A stretch of 14,036 nucleotides of DNA from Micrococcales bacterium (GCA_024640585.1 JAHEEQ010000128.1:8706-22741); one strand, 5' to 3'; positions 1-8,842 are shown, counted from the first letter of the stretch. The notes: generated from the sequence alone by a model not told the origin. Numbers and translations are program-made.

Positions 1-578
1 TTCGCACTTAGATCAGAGTCTTGGCCGTTTTTACAAGGCAACGATTCGTTTGCAGCGGTGACAAAACATGCCTGCGCAACAATTCTTGAATTTCCTTGAT
101 CGTCCTTGAAGTATGGGTGATTCGACTGAATGCCAGTATCCAAAATTGCGACAGCTTTCCCACTGCCTTCATAACCTTCCGCTTGCAAAACATCTGCGCC
201 AATAATCTGGGTGTGATTCGCTTCCAAATCTGTGTCTCCGACATCGCCAAGTGGATCTTTCGGAATTGAATAACGGTTATTTACGTATAGTGAATTGTCG
301 TCAATAGATTCGATGGCTCTTACCGCATTGGTGTATCCAGGACTAACAGCCCAAACTGGGTGGTCACCAAGTTGCCGCAATTTCGCTGATGTGTTTTCAG
401 AGAACCACATCATCCCTTGTTTGTCTACTAGAAATGGTTTGCGGTTAGTCGAAACTTGCTCGATGTAACTAAGTAGTTCGGCGTCTTTATCGCTACTGGA
501 ATCGACAGCTAATGCCGCGGACGTAAACGATCCACAAATTAGTACTGCGAGACTCAATGCCGAAATGACTTTTTTCAC
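1..578 (-). CDS. Secreted subtilisin-family (S8) serine protease, 5' part only
   Basis: The frame runs from a GTG at 578 to the window edge, giving 192 codons with no stop. The start has AGGAG four bases upstream. Residues 1-24 form a signal peptide: KK at 2-3, a hydrophobic stretch (ALSLAVLICGS) and an AALA cleavage motif, so the product is exported. Residues about 25-135 look like a propeptide or N-terminal prodomain. GSGKAVAILDTGIQSNHPYF (138-157) is the first catalytic block of S8 proteases, with D147 as the triad aspartate. The catalytic His and Ser blocks would lie outside the window, so activity cannot be judged. Two cysteines (171, 182) may form a disulfide. It is separated from the upstream transporter gene by 98 bp that contain a palindrome, so it probably has its own promoter. 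The family call is firm; the substrate is unknown. Confidence 0.85.
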   Translation of the reverse strand, partial: MKKVISALSLAVLICGSFTSAALAVDSSSDKDAELLSYIEQVSTNRKPFLVDKQGMMWFSENTSAKLRQLGDHPVWAVSPGYTNAVRAIESIDDNSLYVNNRYSIPKDPLGDVGDTDLEANHTQIIGADVLQAEGYEGSGKAVAILDTGIQSNHPYFKDDQGNSRIVAQACFVTAANESLPCKNGQDSDLSA

Positions 579-620
579 AACACTCCTACTGGTGGAGGCA
601 ATTGTTCGCCATTTCTGAAG

Positions 621-635
621 AATTTGGACCAAATT
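621..635. promoter_or_regulatory. 15-bp perfect palindrome, possible operator before the protease gene
   Basis: AATTTGG-A-CCAAATT is a perfect inverted repeat with a one-base centre. It lies in the 98-bp gap upstream of the minus-strand protease gene. On the minus strand a TATTCT (645-640 region) stands just upstream, so the palindrome would cover the transcription start, as repressor operators often do. There is no U-run, so it is not a terminator. The regulator is unknown; the operator role is inference. Confidence 0.4.
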
Positions 636-676
636 AAAAGAATACCTCTGCAATTTAACCAAATCTTTTCTTTTGC

Positions 677-1417
677 CTAACGGAGAAGAAACCAGGCAGC
701 TGAAAGGAAGCCAGTTCCTGCCACAAACCATCTTGTAAACGTTGGGTTGATCGAACCTGCCACTTTCCCGCCAATCCAACCTCCGGTTGCGGCAGTTATA
801 AGTAAGGTCAATGCAATTGTCCAAACTACGTGTCCTGTCAAAATGAATAAAGTTGCCACCACAACATTGCTTAAAGCCAAAACTAGATTTTTAATGACAA
901 CCGTTTGAGCTACGGTCAATCTGCCATCTCGCAACAAAATTGCCATAGCGAGTACACCTTGGCCAGGTCCGAAGTAGCCGTTATATAAACCACTCAAAAC
1001 CAATAGCGACTTGGTCTCTTTCGGATGTTTATGTGCTGCGACTTTTTGTTTAGGTCGAATTACCATCGTTAATGAAGCTCCGACCAACAAAATTGGCACC
1101 AAGAACTCGAAGATTTTTTCGGGCAACATGATTAATAAGAGACCACCCGCCACCGATCCAGCGGCGGTTGATATTGCGTGCCATTTCCATTCTCTAAATG
1201 GAACAGTCTGCTGGTGACGATGTGGAATAAGTGCTGCCATATTTCCAGTTGCAAGCCCAGTGCTGTTTGTGGCCGCTGCCCAAACTGGCGAGATTCCAAT
1301 TGAAACTAGTAGAGGATAAGTAAGAAGCGAACCACCACCGACTGTGCCATTGATGATTCCAGCAATAATGCCAATCAATCCAACAATAAAAACTTCAGTG
1401 ACCGAGATTTCGAACAA
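677..1417 (-). CDS. TauE/SafE (TSUP, DUF81) family membrane transporter
   Basis: A 246-residue polytopic membrane protein of the sulfite exporter TauE/SafE family. The N-terminal segment IIAGIINGTVGGGSLLTYPL is the family signature, with the glycine-rich turn near residues 24-30. A second typical block, LSGLYNGYFGPGQGVLAMAI (about 141-160), carries the repeated GYFGxGxG motif, and about seven or eight hydrophobic segments follow. Family members move small anions such as sulfite, sulfoacetate or related organosulfur compounds; the substrate here cannot be read from sequence. The start appears to be TTG at 1417, five bases after the stop of the DUF3618-like gene, so the two are probably one transcript. 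No good alternative ATG or GTG lies near the N-terminus. Its presence beside a cysteine biosynthesis cluster on the same strand may be coincidence. Confidence 0.85.
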   Translation of the reverse strand: MFEISVTEVFIVGLIGIIAGIINGTVGGGSLLTYPLLVSIGISPVWAAATNSTGLATGNMAALIPHRHQQTVPFREWKWHAISTAAGSVAGGLLLIMLPEKIFEFLVPILLVGASLTMVIRPKQKVAAHKHPKETKSLLVLSGLYNGYFGPGQGVLAMAILLRDGRLTVAQTVVIKNLVLALSNVVVATLFILTGHVVWTIALTLLITAATGGWIGGKVAGSINPTFTRWFVAGTGFLSAAWFLLR

Positions 1418-1422
1418 GGTGT

Positions 1423-1662
1423 TTACTTAAAAAGTTTGCGGACAACAGCTAATCCGAGGACTACAGCCAAAGTTTTCCCAGCGCGGTCCATGCGAACTCC
1501 GCCGTGTTCGTCTAGGTAGAAGTTCTTAAGGTTTTGGACCTGTTTGGCGACTATTTTTTCAGGCTGGGAGCGATCCACGATTTCGTTCAGGTTTTCAACT
1601 AAGCGTGCGCTCGTGGTCTCGATAGTTTTGAGGATTTCCTGGGCTGATTTATCGGTGCTCAT
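1423..1662 (-). CDS. Small DUF3618-like membrane-anchored protein
   Basis: A 79-residue protein with an N-terminal amphipathic, charged helix (EILKTIETTSARLVENLNEI, residues 9-28), a short linker, and a C-terminal hydrophobic segment (TLAVVLGLAVVRKLF) ending in basic residues. The Ile/Thr/Leu spacing of the first helix resembles actinobacterial DUF3618 proteins, which have no established function. An upstream in-frame start at 1698 would add 12 residues, but ATG 1662 is preferred because a TATTCT -10 box lies 7 bases upstream (1670-1675 on the plus strand), with TTGGGG 17 bp before it, the leaderless layout seen elsewhere here. It is the first gene of a pair with the TSUP transporter. The DUF3618 assignment is by eye and moderate. 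Confidence 0.6.
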   Translation of the reverse strand: MSTDKSAQEILKTIETTSARLVENLNEIVDRSQPEKIVAKQVQNLKNFYLDEHGGVRMDRAGKTLAVVLGLAVVRKLFK

Positions 1663-1669
1663 GGCTCTA

Positions 1670-1698
1670 AGAATAGGACAGATATGGACTGCCCCCAA
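1670..1698 (-). promoter_or_regulatory. Leaderless-type promoter of the DUF3618-like gene
   Basis: On the minus strand TTGGGG (1698-1693), a 17-bp spacer and TATTCT (1675-1670) precede ATG 1662 by 7 bases, so transcription would begin at or very near the start codon. No Shine-Dalgarno sequence is present. It is divergent from the tRNA-Leu promoter about 45 bp away. Confidence 0.45.
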
Positions 1699-1717
1699 AG
1701 TCCAACTAAACAGCCCC

Positions 1718-1723
1718 TACAAT
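1718..1723 (+). promoter_or_regulatory. -10 box of the tRNA-Leu pair
   Basis: TACAAT lies 10 bases before the first tRNA-Leu, giving a very short 5' leader. No consensus -35 box is visible at the right distance. It could drive both tRNAs, since no second -10 box is evident in the 22-bp gap between them. Confidence 0.5.
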
Positions 1724-1733
1724 CCCCCACTAC

Positions 1734-1818
1734 GCGGGCGTGGTGGAATTGGCAGACGCGCTGGATTTAGGTTCCAGTACCGAAAGGTGTGAGAGTTCAA
1801 GTCTCTCCGCCCGCACCA
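1734..1818 (+). tRNA. tRNA-Leu (UAG)
   Basis: A class II tRNA. The acceptor stem GCGGGCG (1734-1740) pairs with CGCCCGC (1808-1814). The anticodon stem CTGGA/TCCAG encloses the loop TTTAGGT, with anticodon TAG at 1768-1770. The long variable arm is TACCGAAAGGTGT, and the T-arm is GAGAG/CTCTC around TTCAAGT. Discriminator A1815 is followed by a genomically encoded CCA (1816-1818). It reads CUN leucine codons. Confidence 0.96.
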
Positions 1819-1840
1819 TCAAAATCTCATATAAACACCA

Positions 1841-1921
1841 GCGGGTGTGGCGGAATGGCAGACGCAGAGGCCTTAAAAGCCTCGGTCGAAAGACGTGCGG
1901 GTTCGAGTCCCGCCACCCGCA
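1841..1921 (+). tRNA. tRNA-Leu (UAA)
   Basis: A class II tRNA. The acceptor stem GCGGGTG (1841-1847) pairs with CACCCGC (1914-1920). Anticodon stem GAGGC/GCCTC encloses CTTAAAA, with anticodon TAA at 1874-1876. The long variable arm is GGTCGAAAGACGT and the T-arm is GCGGG/CCCGC around TTCGAGT. Discriminator A1921 is followed by CTC, so CCA is not encoded, unlike its neighbour 22 bp upstream, and must be added after transcription. It reads UUA/UUG. Confidence 0.96.
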
Positions 1922-1937
1922 CTCGCAATTACCAAAA

Positions 1938-2582
1938 TTAATTGGCTCTACAGGCGCAATTACCACCGCAACCTTGATTCAAGCCGAAGATTTCTTTCAA
2001 CACAGGTACAAGATTTCTAACAGCTTGTCCTCGATGCGAAATCTCATCTTTTTGTTCTGGTGCCATTTGTGCTGTGGTTTCATCAAATCCATAAGGTTGA
2101 AATATTGGGTCGTATCCAAAGCCATCAGCGCCACGAGGTTCGCGCGTGATTTCCCCTTCAACAACGCCCTCAACAACTCTTTCAGTTCCGTCAGATGTTA
2201 CAACCGCAAAAGCGCATACGAACTGCGCACCCCGTCGGGTTTCTGGCACATCGCTTGTTTGATCTAGAAGTAATTGCAAATTCTTTTTGTCATCGCCATG
2301 ACTTCCTGCCCACCTAGCAGAAAAAATCCCTGGCATTCCGTTTAGTGCATCAACACAAATTCCTGAATCATCCGCGATAACAGTTTTGCCAGTATGTGCA
2401 GCAAGTGCGCGTGCTTTCAAAAGTGCATTAGCAGCGAAAGTTGCACCATCTTCAACAACTTCAGGAGCATCTGCAAAATTGGTTAAATCAACAACAGTAA
2501 TATCTTTGCAAGTGGCATCAACAATGCGCTGAACTTCGAGAACTTTGTGCGCATTTCGAGTTGCTAAAACAACTTCAATCAT
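1938..2582 (-). CDS. rdgB: RdgB/HAM1 XTP/dITP pyrophosphatase
   Basis: A 214-residue enzyme that hydrolyses non-canonical purine triphosphates (XTP, dITP, ITP) to monophosphates, keeping deaminated bases out of DNA and RNA. Visible motifs: LATRNAHK at 6-13 (phosphate-binding), ADDSGI at 70-75 with the general-base aspartate, FSARWAG at 87-93, [11 protein letters not shown] at 151-161, and SHRGQA at 182-187. Start ATG 2582 is chosen over an in-frame start at 2624 because the family begins with MxxVVLATxNxxK and because ATG 2582 overlaps the rph stop as ATGA, a translational-coupling arrangement. It is the last gene of the mec-cysO-cysM-murI-rph-rdgB cluster and converges on tRNA-Leu(UAA) with 16 bp between. 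The C-terminus has an unusual short cysteine-rich tail, [11 protein letters not shown]. Confidence 0.95.
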   Translation of the reverse strand: MIEVVLATRNAHKVLEVQRIVDATCKDITVVDLTNFADAPEVVEDGATFAANALLKARALAAHTGKTVIADDSGICVDALNGMPGIFSARWAGSHGDDKKNLQLLLDQTSDVPETRRGAQFVCAFAVVTSDGTERVVEGVVEGEITREPRGADGFGYDPIFQPYGFDETTAQMAPEQKDEISHRGQAVRNLVPVLKEIFGLNQGCGGNCACRAN

Positions 2583-3304
2583 TTTCCAACAGCCTGTCGC
2601 TGTAATTTCGAAAGATCTACACAACCTTTAGAAGCAAGATCAAGAAGTTCATCAAGAAGCTTTCTATCAAATGGTTTTCCTTCAGCGGTGCCTTGAATTT
2701 CAACAAAACCACCATCGCCCATCATGACCACATTCATGTCAGTTTCAGCGCGCACATCTTCTTCATAATGCAGATCTAGTCGTGGCTCGCCATCAATAAT
2801 GCCAACACTTACCGCTGAAACAGTATCGAACAAGGTTGCATCCGGGTTTTTTATGTGACCCTGCGCTGCCGCCCACGTAATTGCATCAGAGAGAGCAACC
2901 CATGCGCCAGTGATCGCAGCAGTTCTGGTGCCACCATCAGCTTGCAGGACATCGCAGTCAATCATGATTGAGTTTTCGCCCATTGCCGAGTAGTCAACTG
3001 CCGCTCGGAGTGAGCGCCCAATGAGGCGAGAAATTTCGTGCGTGCGCCCGCCGATTTTTCCTTTTACAGACTCGCGGTCATTGCGAGTATTTGTTGCACG
3101 AGGAAGCATGCTGTATTCAGCAGTTATCCAACCAAGGCCAGAATCTTTACGCCATCTAGGAACGCTTGGTGAAAATGAAGCAGTGCACAAAACTTTGGTG
3201 CGACCAAAAGTTACAAGACAAGAACCTTCAGCATGGTCAGACCAGTTGCGTTCAAAACTTACTTCTCTTAATTGATCTGCAGTACGACTGTCGGAACGAA
3301 TCAC
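2579..3304 (-). CDS. rph: Ribonuclease PH
   Basis: A 241-residue phosphorolytic 3'-to-5' exoribonuclease that trims the 3' ends of tRNA precursors. Family blocks: [11 protein letters not shown] at 34-44, [20 protein letters not shown] at 48-67, the RNase PH signature [20 protein letters not shown] (109-128), and [20 protein letters not shown] (187-206). Length matches the family norm. The usual N-terminal R-x-DGR reads RSDSR here, so one glycine is replaced by serine. The start is GTG at 3304, with AAGGA five bases upstream overlapping the murI stop, and the gap to murI is 8 bp. It overlaps rdgB by 4 bases. In Mycobacterium a metallo-beta-lactamase gene sits between murI and rph; it is absent here. 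Confidence 0.96.
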   Translation of the reverse strand: MIRSDSRTADQLREVSFERNWSDHAEGSCLVTFGRTKVLCTASFSPSVPRWRKDSGLGWITAEYSMLPRATNTRNDRESVKGKIGGRTHEISRLIGRSLRAAVDYSAMGENSIMIDCDVLQADGGTRTAAITGAWVALSDAITWAAAQGHIKNPDATLFDTVSAVSVGIIDGEPRLDLHYEEDVRAETDMNVVMMGDGGFVEIQGTAEGKPFDRKLLDELLDLASKGCVDLSKLQRQAVGK

Positions 3305-3312
3305 TTTTATCC

Positions 3313-4107
3313 TTAATTGAATTTGTGAATTTCAGGAACAACCGGTGTTCCTAAGATTCGGTTTCCTAATGCACTAAAGCCATCGCTACTTCCAGTTGCA
3401 ATGAAGCGGTGCTTTGGTGGAGTTTTTTCTTCACGCAACAAATTATTTGCGCTTAATGTGCGGTAGACATCTTTTGCGGTTTCTTCTGCACTTGAAACTA
3501 GTGTTACTTCATCACCAAGCACATACTGAATGACACCAGTTAATAATGGATAGTGCGTGCAACCGAGAACCAATGTGTCAATATTTTCATCTTTTAGTGG
3601 AGCCAAATATTCCTGCGCAACTTCGAGAAGTTCCGGGCCGGTTGTGATACCAGCCTCAACAAATTCCACAAATCGTGGGCATGCTTTAGTGGTAAGTGAA
3701 ATATTTGGAGCGGCAGCAAAGGCATCGCTGTAGGCGCCGGAAGTAATAGTTGCTTGAGTGCCAATTACTCCTACGTGATTGTTGTGAGTTTGACTTGCTG
3801 CGCGACGAGCGGCTGGATAAACCACTTCAACAACCGGAATCGAATATCGTTCACGGGCATCTCGAAGTACAGCCGATGACGCAGTGTTGCAAGCAATCAC
3901 AACCATCTTCACATTATTTTCAACCAGCCAGTCCATGATTTCGAGCGCAATTGCACGAACATCAGCCAAAGGTCGCGGACCGTAAGGGCCACGCTCGGTG
4001 TCTGCAACATATAAAAGCTCTTCATTTGGCAACTGATCCATAATGGCTCGTGCCACAGTGAGACCACCGACTCCAGAATCGAAGATTCCGATAGGGGCGT
4101 TATTCAT
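3313..4107 (-). CDS. murI: Glutamate racemase
   Basis: A 264-residue cofactor-independent racemase that makes D-glutamate for peptidoglycan. [13 protein letters not shown] (6-18) carries the Asp10-Ser11 pair. The two catalytic cysteines are C73 in [12 protein letters not shown] and C183 in [17 protein letters not shown] at 38-43 is also typical. The start could be TTG 4116, adding three residues, but ATG 4107 fits the family N-terminus better. No Shine-Dalgarno sequence is present; TAAAAT lies 8 bases before ATG 4107, so an internal leaderless promoter is possible. The gene follows cysM by 21 bp and precedes rph by 8 bp. The rhomboid gene found between cysM and murI in mycobacteria is missing here. 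Confidence 0.95.
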   Translation of the reverse strand: MNNAPIGIFDSGVGGLTVARAIMDQLPNEELLYVADTERGPYGPRPLADVRAIALEIMDWLVENNVKMVVIACNTASSAVLRDARERYSIPVVEVVYPAARRAASQTHNNHVGVIGTQATITSGAYSDAFAAAPNISLTTKACPRFVEFVEAGITTGPELLEVAQEYLAPLKDENIDTLVLGCTHYPLLTGVIQYVLGDEVTLVSSAEETAKDVYRTLSANNLLREEKTPPKHRFIATGSSDGFSALGNRILGTPVVPEIHKFN

Positions 4108-4128
4108 AATCGGCAATTTTAGGGGCTT

Positions 4129-5082
<954 letters not shown>

Positions 5083-5355
5083 TCAGCCACCTGCGACAGC
5101 TGGCAAAATATCAACTTCGTCGCCATCTGACAATTTCGAATTTACACCATCTAGGAATCGAACATCTTCAGAATTGATGTAGACATTGACGTAGCGACGA
5201 ATTGCGCCTTCGTCAACTATGCGATCTTTTATACCGGGATAATCACTATCCAAATTGTCGATTAAAGCGCTAAGCGTTGCGCCATCACCAACTACTCGAC
5301 GCTGGTCCTTAACGTATGGACGCAAAATGGTTGGGATGCCAACAGTGATGCTCAT
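5083..5355 (-). CDS. cysO: CysO sulfur-carrier protein (ubiquitin-like, MoaD/ThiS fold)
   Basis: A 90-residue ubiquitin-fold carrier ending in ILPAVAGG. The terminal Gly-Gly is the site that is adenylated and converted to a thiocarboxylate, so CysO delivers sulfur to CysM. SITVGIPTILRPYV at the N-terminus and YVNVYINSEDVRFLDG in the middle match mycobacterial CysO. An in-frame ATG at 5373 exists, but ATG 5355 gives the family N-terminus and has TACCCT 6 bases upstream, the leaderless layout. It stops 3 bp before cysM. The activating MoeB/MoeZ-type enzyme is not in the window. Confidence 0.94.
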   Translation of the reverse strand: MSITVGIPTILRPYVKDQRRVVGDGATLSALIDNLDSDYPGIKDRIVDEGAIRRYVNVYINSEDVRFLDGVNSKLSDGDEVDILPAVAGG

Positions 5356-5361
5356 GGGGCT

Positions 5362-5367
5362 AGGGTA
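5362..5367 (-). promoter_or_regulatory. Possible leaderless -10 box of cysO
   Basis: TACCCT on the minus strand, 6 bases before ATG 5355. It sits at the end of a 78-bp gap after mec, long for this cluster, which supports a second promoter here. No consensus -35 is seen. The gap also holds a small palindrome, CGCTTTAGCG (5378-5387). Confidence 0.35.
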
Positions 5368-5433
5368 ATTCAAGCAACGCTTTAGCGCACATTTACATAG
5401 TTATTGCAAAGTGTTTGCGAAAACTTATGTTTG

Positions 5434-5856
5434 CTAGTCTGAAATTTGCACTTCTTCTTCAGATATTTCGCCATCAACAATTCGAAAGGAACGCAATTCA
5501 AATGGGCCATCTTCATTGCCAGTTTCACGAGTTGAAACTAAAACATAATGCGCACCGGGTTCTGAGGCATATGTGACATCTGTTCTCGAAGGAAATGCTT
5601 CAGTGTGGGTATGCGAGTGATAGATAACAACTGGATCCTCATCATTTTCATCCATTTCGCGGTACAGCTTAAGTAAATCTGTGGAATCAAATTCATAGAA
5701 GTTAGGCGAACGTGCTGCATTCACCATAGGAATAAATCGTTGAGGTAAATCCGATCCAATTGGACCTGAGATAACTCCGCAAGCTTCGTCTGGGTGGTCT
5801 TGACGAGCATGCGCGACAATCTGATCAACTAGTTGTTTCGATATGCGCAATGTCAT
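5434..5856 (-). CDS. mec: Mec, JAMM-type zinc peptidase that releases cysteine from CysO-cysteine
   Basis: A 140-residue JAMM/MPN+ metallopeptidase. Zinc and catalytic residues appear in YHSHTHTEAFPSRTD (79-93), matching the HxH(x)nSxxD signature; the upstream acidic residue is E24 in HPDEACGVISG. In Mycobacterium the orthologue cleaves the CysO-cysteine adduct made by CysM, freeing cysteine and regenerating CysO; gene order here supports the same role. The C-terminus is acidic (DGEISEEEVQISD). Start ATG 5856 has no Shine-Dalgarno sequence but has TAGGCT 6 bases upstream. It is first in the cluster, transcribed divergently from the PBP4 gene, and separated from cysO by 78 bp. Confidence 0.93.
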   Translation of the reverse strand: MTLRISKQLVDQIVAHARQDHPDEACGVISGPIGSDLPQRFIPMVNAARSPNFYEFDSTDLLKLYREMDENDEDPVVIYHSHTHTEAFPSRTDVTYASEPGAHYVLVSTRETGNEDGPFELRSFRIVDGEISEEEVQISD

Positions 5857-5862
5857 TGGGCA

Positions 5863-5888
5863 AGCCTAAAGCCCTGCACGAATAGGCT
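5863..5888. promoter_or_regulatory. Divergent overlapping promoters of mec and the PBP4 gene
   Basis: AGCCTA (5863-5868) read on the minus strand is TAGGCT, 6 bases before mec ATG 5856. An identical TAGGCT (5883-5888) on the plus strand lies 6 bases before GTG 5895 of the PBP4 gene. The two -10 boxes form an inverted pair only 14 bp apart, so two RNA polymerases could hardly bind together. Neither has a good -35 box. Confidence 0.5.
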
Positions 5889-5894
5889 AAGTGC

Positions 5895-7139
5895 GTGCCA
5901 AGTCCTGCAAAATCTTCAAAAAAATTCGTGCCGAAACTGGCACTCTCCGTTGCATTGACTTTTGCTCTTCTTGCGCCAGCAATTGCAGTTACTGCGGATA
6001 GACCTTTGCCGACAAAAGTAGTGAATAAATTCATAAAACGGTTACAGAATGCGCAGTTGCCAAAACACAGTGGTATCACTTTGATTGACCTGGCAACAGG
6101 TGAAACACTTCACCAGCATCTTGGTGATCATCCATTTGTGCCTGCATCCACGATGAAACTTGTCACTGCTGCAGTCGCTCTAAAGACTTTTGGATCAACA
6201 TTCAAATTTACAACTGAAGCTACCTGGAATGCGGATTCAAAAAATCTATATTTAGTTGGAAGCGGTGATCCAACTCTTAGTTCTGCACAACTCGAGACTC
6301 TCGCAGATGGGATAGCGACATCAATAGGAGAAGAAGTTAACCGCATCACCCTATACACAGATGCAGGCCTTTTCCCTAAGTTCACAAATCCAACTGGCTG
6401 GAAACCAAATCCAATGCCTAGATATGTGCGAGATATCTATTCCCTTTCAGTTGATGGGATAGGCGCATACAACGCTCCTAAATATGCTGGAATCAAGCTT
6501 GCAAAAATGCTCAAAACCCGCGGATACAAAGTCAAATATGCAGGCGCTAAACATTCTGACGGAGAACAAATTGCAACCACAAATGGTTTTGCGCTTTTCT
6601 CAATAATTCGCATGATGTTGCAAAACAGTGACAACACGATTGCCGAAACGCTCTTCAGGGCATCTGCGGCTCATGCAGGTATAAATCCAACTTGGGCAAA
6701 TGCGCGTGAATACGCAATGGGAATTTTGACAGAACTTGGAGTCGATACCGAAAATATCAAACTTACAGATGGCTCCGGACTATCGCGAACAAATAGATTG
6801 ACAGCTCATTTCTTAACAAGTCTCTTGACGGAAATAGCAAATCCTGAAAACCCTGAATTAAATGTCATTTACGATCGCAGATTGCTATCCACATCTGGTC
6901 GAAATGGCACGCTAAAGCTTCGGTTCTCAGAAGCTCGAGATTTATGCGCGCGTGGCCTTGTTCATGCAAAGACGGGCAGCTTACGCGACACAGATGCACT
7001 TGCCGGATTTGTTGAAAACGAAAACGGCGCAATCGGTGTTTTTGCGTTTCTCGTGAATCACGGACCAAATTGGTATGTTGGAAATCGAGTGCGCCATCAG
7101 ATGGACTGGATAGTTTCTAGCGCAACTGGTTGCAACTAG
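5895..7139 (+). CDS. dacB: PBP4-type D-alanyl-D-alanine carboxypeptidase/endopeptidase (S13)
   Basis: A 414-residue exported penicillin-binding protein that trims or cleaves peptidoglycan stem peptides. The N-terminus has basic residues (KSSKKFVPK) and a hydrophobic stretch (LALSVALTFALLAPAIAV, about 15-32), so it is secreted or membrane-anchored. The three active-site motifs are intact: SxxK as S85-T-M-K88, SxN as S245-D-N247, and KTG at 359-361 in HAKTGSL. TDGSGLSRTN (291-300) is also characteristic of the family. Low-molecular-weight class C is inferred from this motif spacing. Start GTG 5895 has no Shine-Dalgarno sequence but has TAGGCT 6 bases upstream. The stop TAG (7137-7139) overlaps the convergent helicase stop within one CTAG. 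Confidence 0.93.
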   Translation: MPSPAKSSKKFVPKLALSVALTFALLAPAIAVTADRPLPTKVVNKFIKRLQNAQLPKHSGITLIDLATGETLHQHLGDHPFVPASTMKLVTAAVALKTFGSTFKFTTEATWNADSKNLYLVGSGDPTLSSAQLETLADGIATSIGEEVNRITLYTDAGLFPKFTNPTGWKPNPMPRYVRDIYSLSVDGIGAYNAPKYAGIKLAKMLKTRGYKVKYAGAKHSDGEQIATTNGFALFSIIRMMLQNSDNTIAETLFRASAAHAGINPTWANAREYAMGILTELGVDTENIKLTDGSGLSRTNRLTAHFLTSLLTEIANPENPELNVIYDRRLLSTSGRNGTLKLRFSEARDLCARGLVHAKTGSLRDTDALAGFVENENGAIGVFAFLVNHGPNWYVGNRVRHQMDWIVSSATGCN

Positions 7140-8842
7140 CTTTCGCCGATTGCCCATTTACGAACGAGCGCAATTCTTTCTTTAAGTTCATCAAGTGACG
7201 CAAGCGGTGCAGGAACTCCACCTGCGAATCGCTTTAATTCTGCATGAACAACCATTGGAGTTGAATCAATTTGTTTTGCATAAGCCCAAACCACATTCTG
7301 CAATTCACTTCTGAGTTCTGCCAATTCGTCTGCTAAAGATTTTGTCTTAGGAAGTTTGGCTTTTTGCTGAACTTGTTTCGCACGATGATCTGCAATCATC
7401 TGCGATATTTCTTCAGGAGTAAGCATCCCGGGCATACCTAATATGGCTTCTTCTTCAGGAGACCCTGGCTCAAGTAGGGCGTGCATTTCACTTCCGTCCA
7501 TCACAGCTTTATCAAAAGTTGCTTCGCTATCAAGCGCTTCGAAAGCATGTAAATCATCAAATTCTGCGTCAAACTTATTTCGCTCTTGGGTTGCGAACTT
7601 AATTACTGCATCATCTTCGTTCCAAATTCCGGCAATGGCTTTGTGCCCTAAAACGTGGTCCCTTTGCCGTTCAATCTCTGCCGCGTGTGAAAGTAAAACT
7701 GGCACGGAAGGAACGAAAACTGTTGCAGTTTCACCATGTTGACGCGCGCGCACAAATCTTCCAACTGCTTGCGCAAAGAAAAGAGGTGTTGAGGTATTCG
7801 TTGCATAAACTCCAACAGCCAAACGCGGAATGTCGACGCCTTCGCTCACCATGCGCACTGCAACCATCCAGCGCGCTTTTGAATGTGTAAATTTCGAAAT
7901 CTTTTCGCCGGCTTTTGGGTCATCGCTTAAGACCAAAACTGGTTTTTCCTTTGTGACACTTTGCAGAATTTCAACATATGCACGAGCATGTTCGTGATCG
8001 CTCGCAATAACTAATCCGCCTGCATCTGGCATATACCTGCGCACTTCTGTCAAACGTTTGTCGGCAGCCTGCAAAACGGTTCCAATCCATTTGCCGGTTG
8101 GATTCAAAGCCGTGCGCCATGCGCGCGCGGTTACTTCCTTGAAATTCTCATCTGCCAAATCTGATTCTTCAACTTCGCCTGCGCGAGTGCGCCATTTCAT
8201 CTTGCCGGAATACGCCAAAAACAGAACCGGTCGTACTACGCCTTCGCGAAGCGCATCGCCGTATGAATAGGCGTAGTCAGCGACGCTTCGCTTGACACCG
8301 CCTTCTTCTTTTTCATATGTCACAAATGGAATTGGATTTACGTCACTTCTAAATGGAGTTCCAGTTAGCGAGATTCGTTTTGTTGCACTCCCAAATGCTT
8401 CATTGACGGCATCTCCCCATGACAACGCATCACCTGCGTGGTGAATTTCATCAAGAATCACCAAGGTTTTGTAAGAATCAACTCGAACGCGCAGGCGCAG
8501 AGGATTACTTGCCACACCTGCATACGTGAGCGTAATTCCGTCAAAACCTTTTGCTGATGTTTTATTCGACGTGAAGTTTGAATCTAGATTTAAACCATGG
8601 CCAGTTGCTGCCTGCGCCCATTGTTTTGTCAGGTGATCGGTTGGAGTAACGACAATTATGCGGTTGATGATTCTGCGATTTAGAAGTTCACTTGCAATTC
8701 GTAAAGCGAATGTAGTTTTACCTGCGCCTGGTGTCGCAACCGCCATAAAGTCTTTTGGATTTTCGCGGAAATACTGCGAGATTGCTGCGCGCTGCCAAGC
8801 CCTAAGACCTGTTAAATCTATCGGGCTCGGGCTTTCGCTCAC
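7136..8842 (-). CDS. SF2 DEAD/DEAH-box helicase of the actinobacterial DUF3039-linked type
   Basis: A 568-residue superfamily 2 helicase. Motifs in order: Q17 in LRAWQRAAI; Walker A ATPGAGKTT (36-44); motif Ia VVTPTDHL (64-71); DEIH box (131-134); SLTGTPFRSD (158-167); MVSEGVDIPRL (331-341); and QAVGRFVRAR (358-367) as motif VI with arginine finger. After the two RecA lobes there is a charged linker with many Glu/Asp and a C-terminal helical region (about 490-568) of unknown role. It probably acts on DNA or RNA in repair or processing, but the substrate cannot be inferred. Start is GTG 8842, overlapping the DUF3039 stop as GTGA, so translation is likely coupled. It converges with the PBP4 gene, sharing the stop region CTAG. 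Confidence 0.9.
   Translation of the reverse strand: MSESPSPIDLTGLRAWQRAAISQYFRENPKDFMAVATPGAGKTTFALRIASELLNRRIINRIIVVTPTDHLTKQWAQAATGHGLNLDSNFTSNKTSAKGFDGITLTYAGVASNPLRLRVRVDSYKTLVILDEIHHAGDALSWGDAVNEAFGSATKRISLTGTPFRSDVNPIPFVTYEKEEGGVKRSVADYAYSYGDALREGVVRPVLFLAYSGKMKWRTRAGEVEESDLADENFKEVTARAWRTALNPTGKWIGTVLQAADKRLTEVRRYMPDAGGLVIASDHEHARAYVEILQSVTKEKPVLVLSDDPKAGEKISKFTHSKARWMVAVRMVSEGVDIPRLAVGVYATNTSTPLFFAQAVGRFVRARQHGETATVFVPSVPVLLSHAAEIERQRDHVLGHKAIAGIWNEDDAVIKFATQERNKFDAEFDDLHAFEALDSEATFDKAVMDGSEMHALLEPGSPEEEAILGMPGMLTPEEISQMIADHRAKQVQQKAKLPKTKSLADELAELRSELQNVVWAYAKQIDSTPMVVHAELKRFAGGVPAPLASLDELKERIALVRKWAIGES

Noticed and set aside
8..250. 80-codon minus-strand frame at the left edge
   Set aside because: It is in a different frame from the signal peptide and catalytic aspartate block of the S8 protease, which explains this region.
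1740..2267. 175-codon plus-strand frame
   Set aside because: It crosses both tRNA-Leu genes and is antisense to rdgB; a shadow frame.
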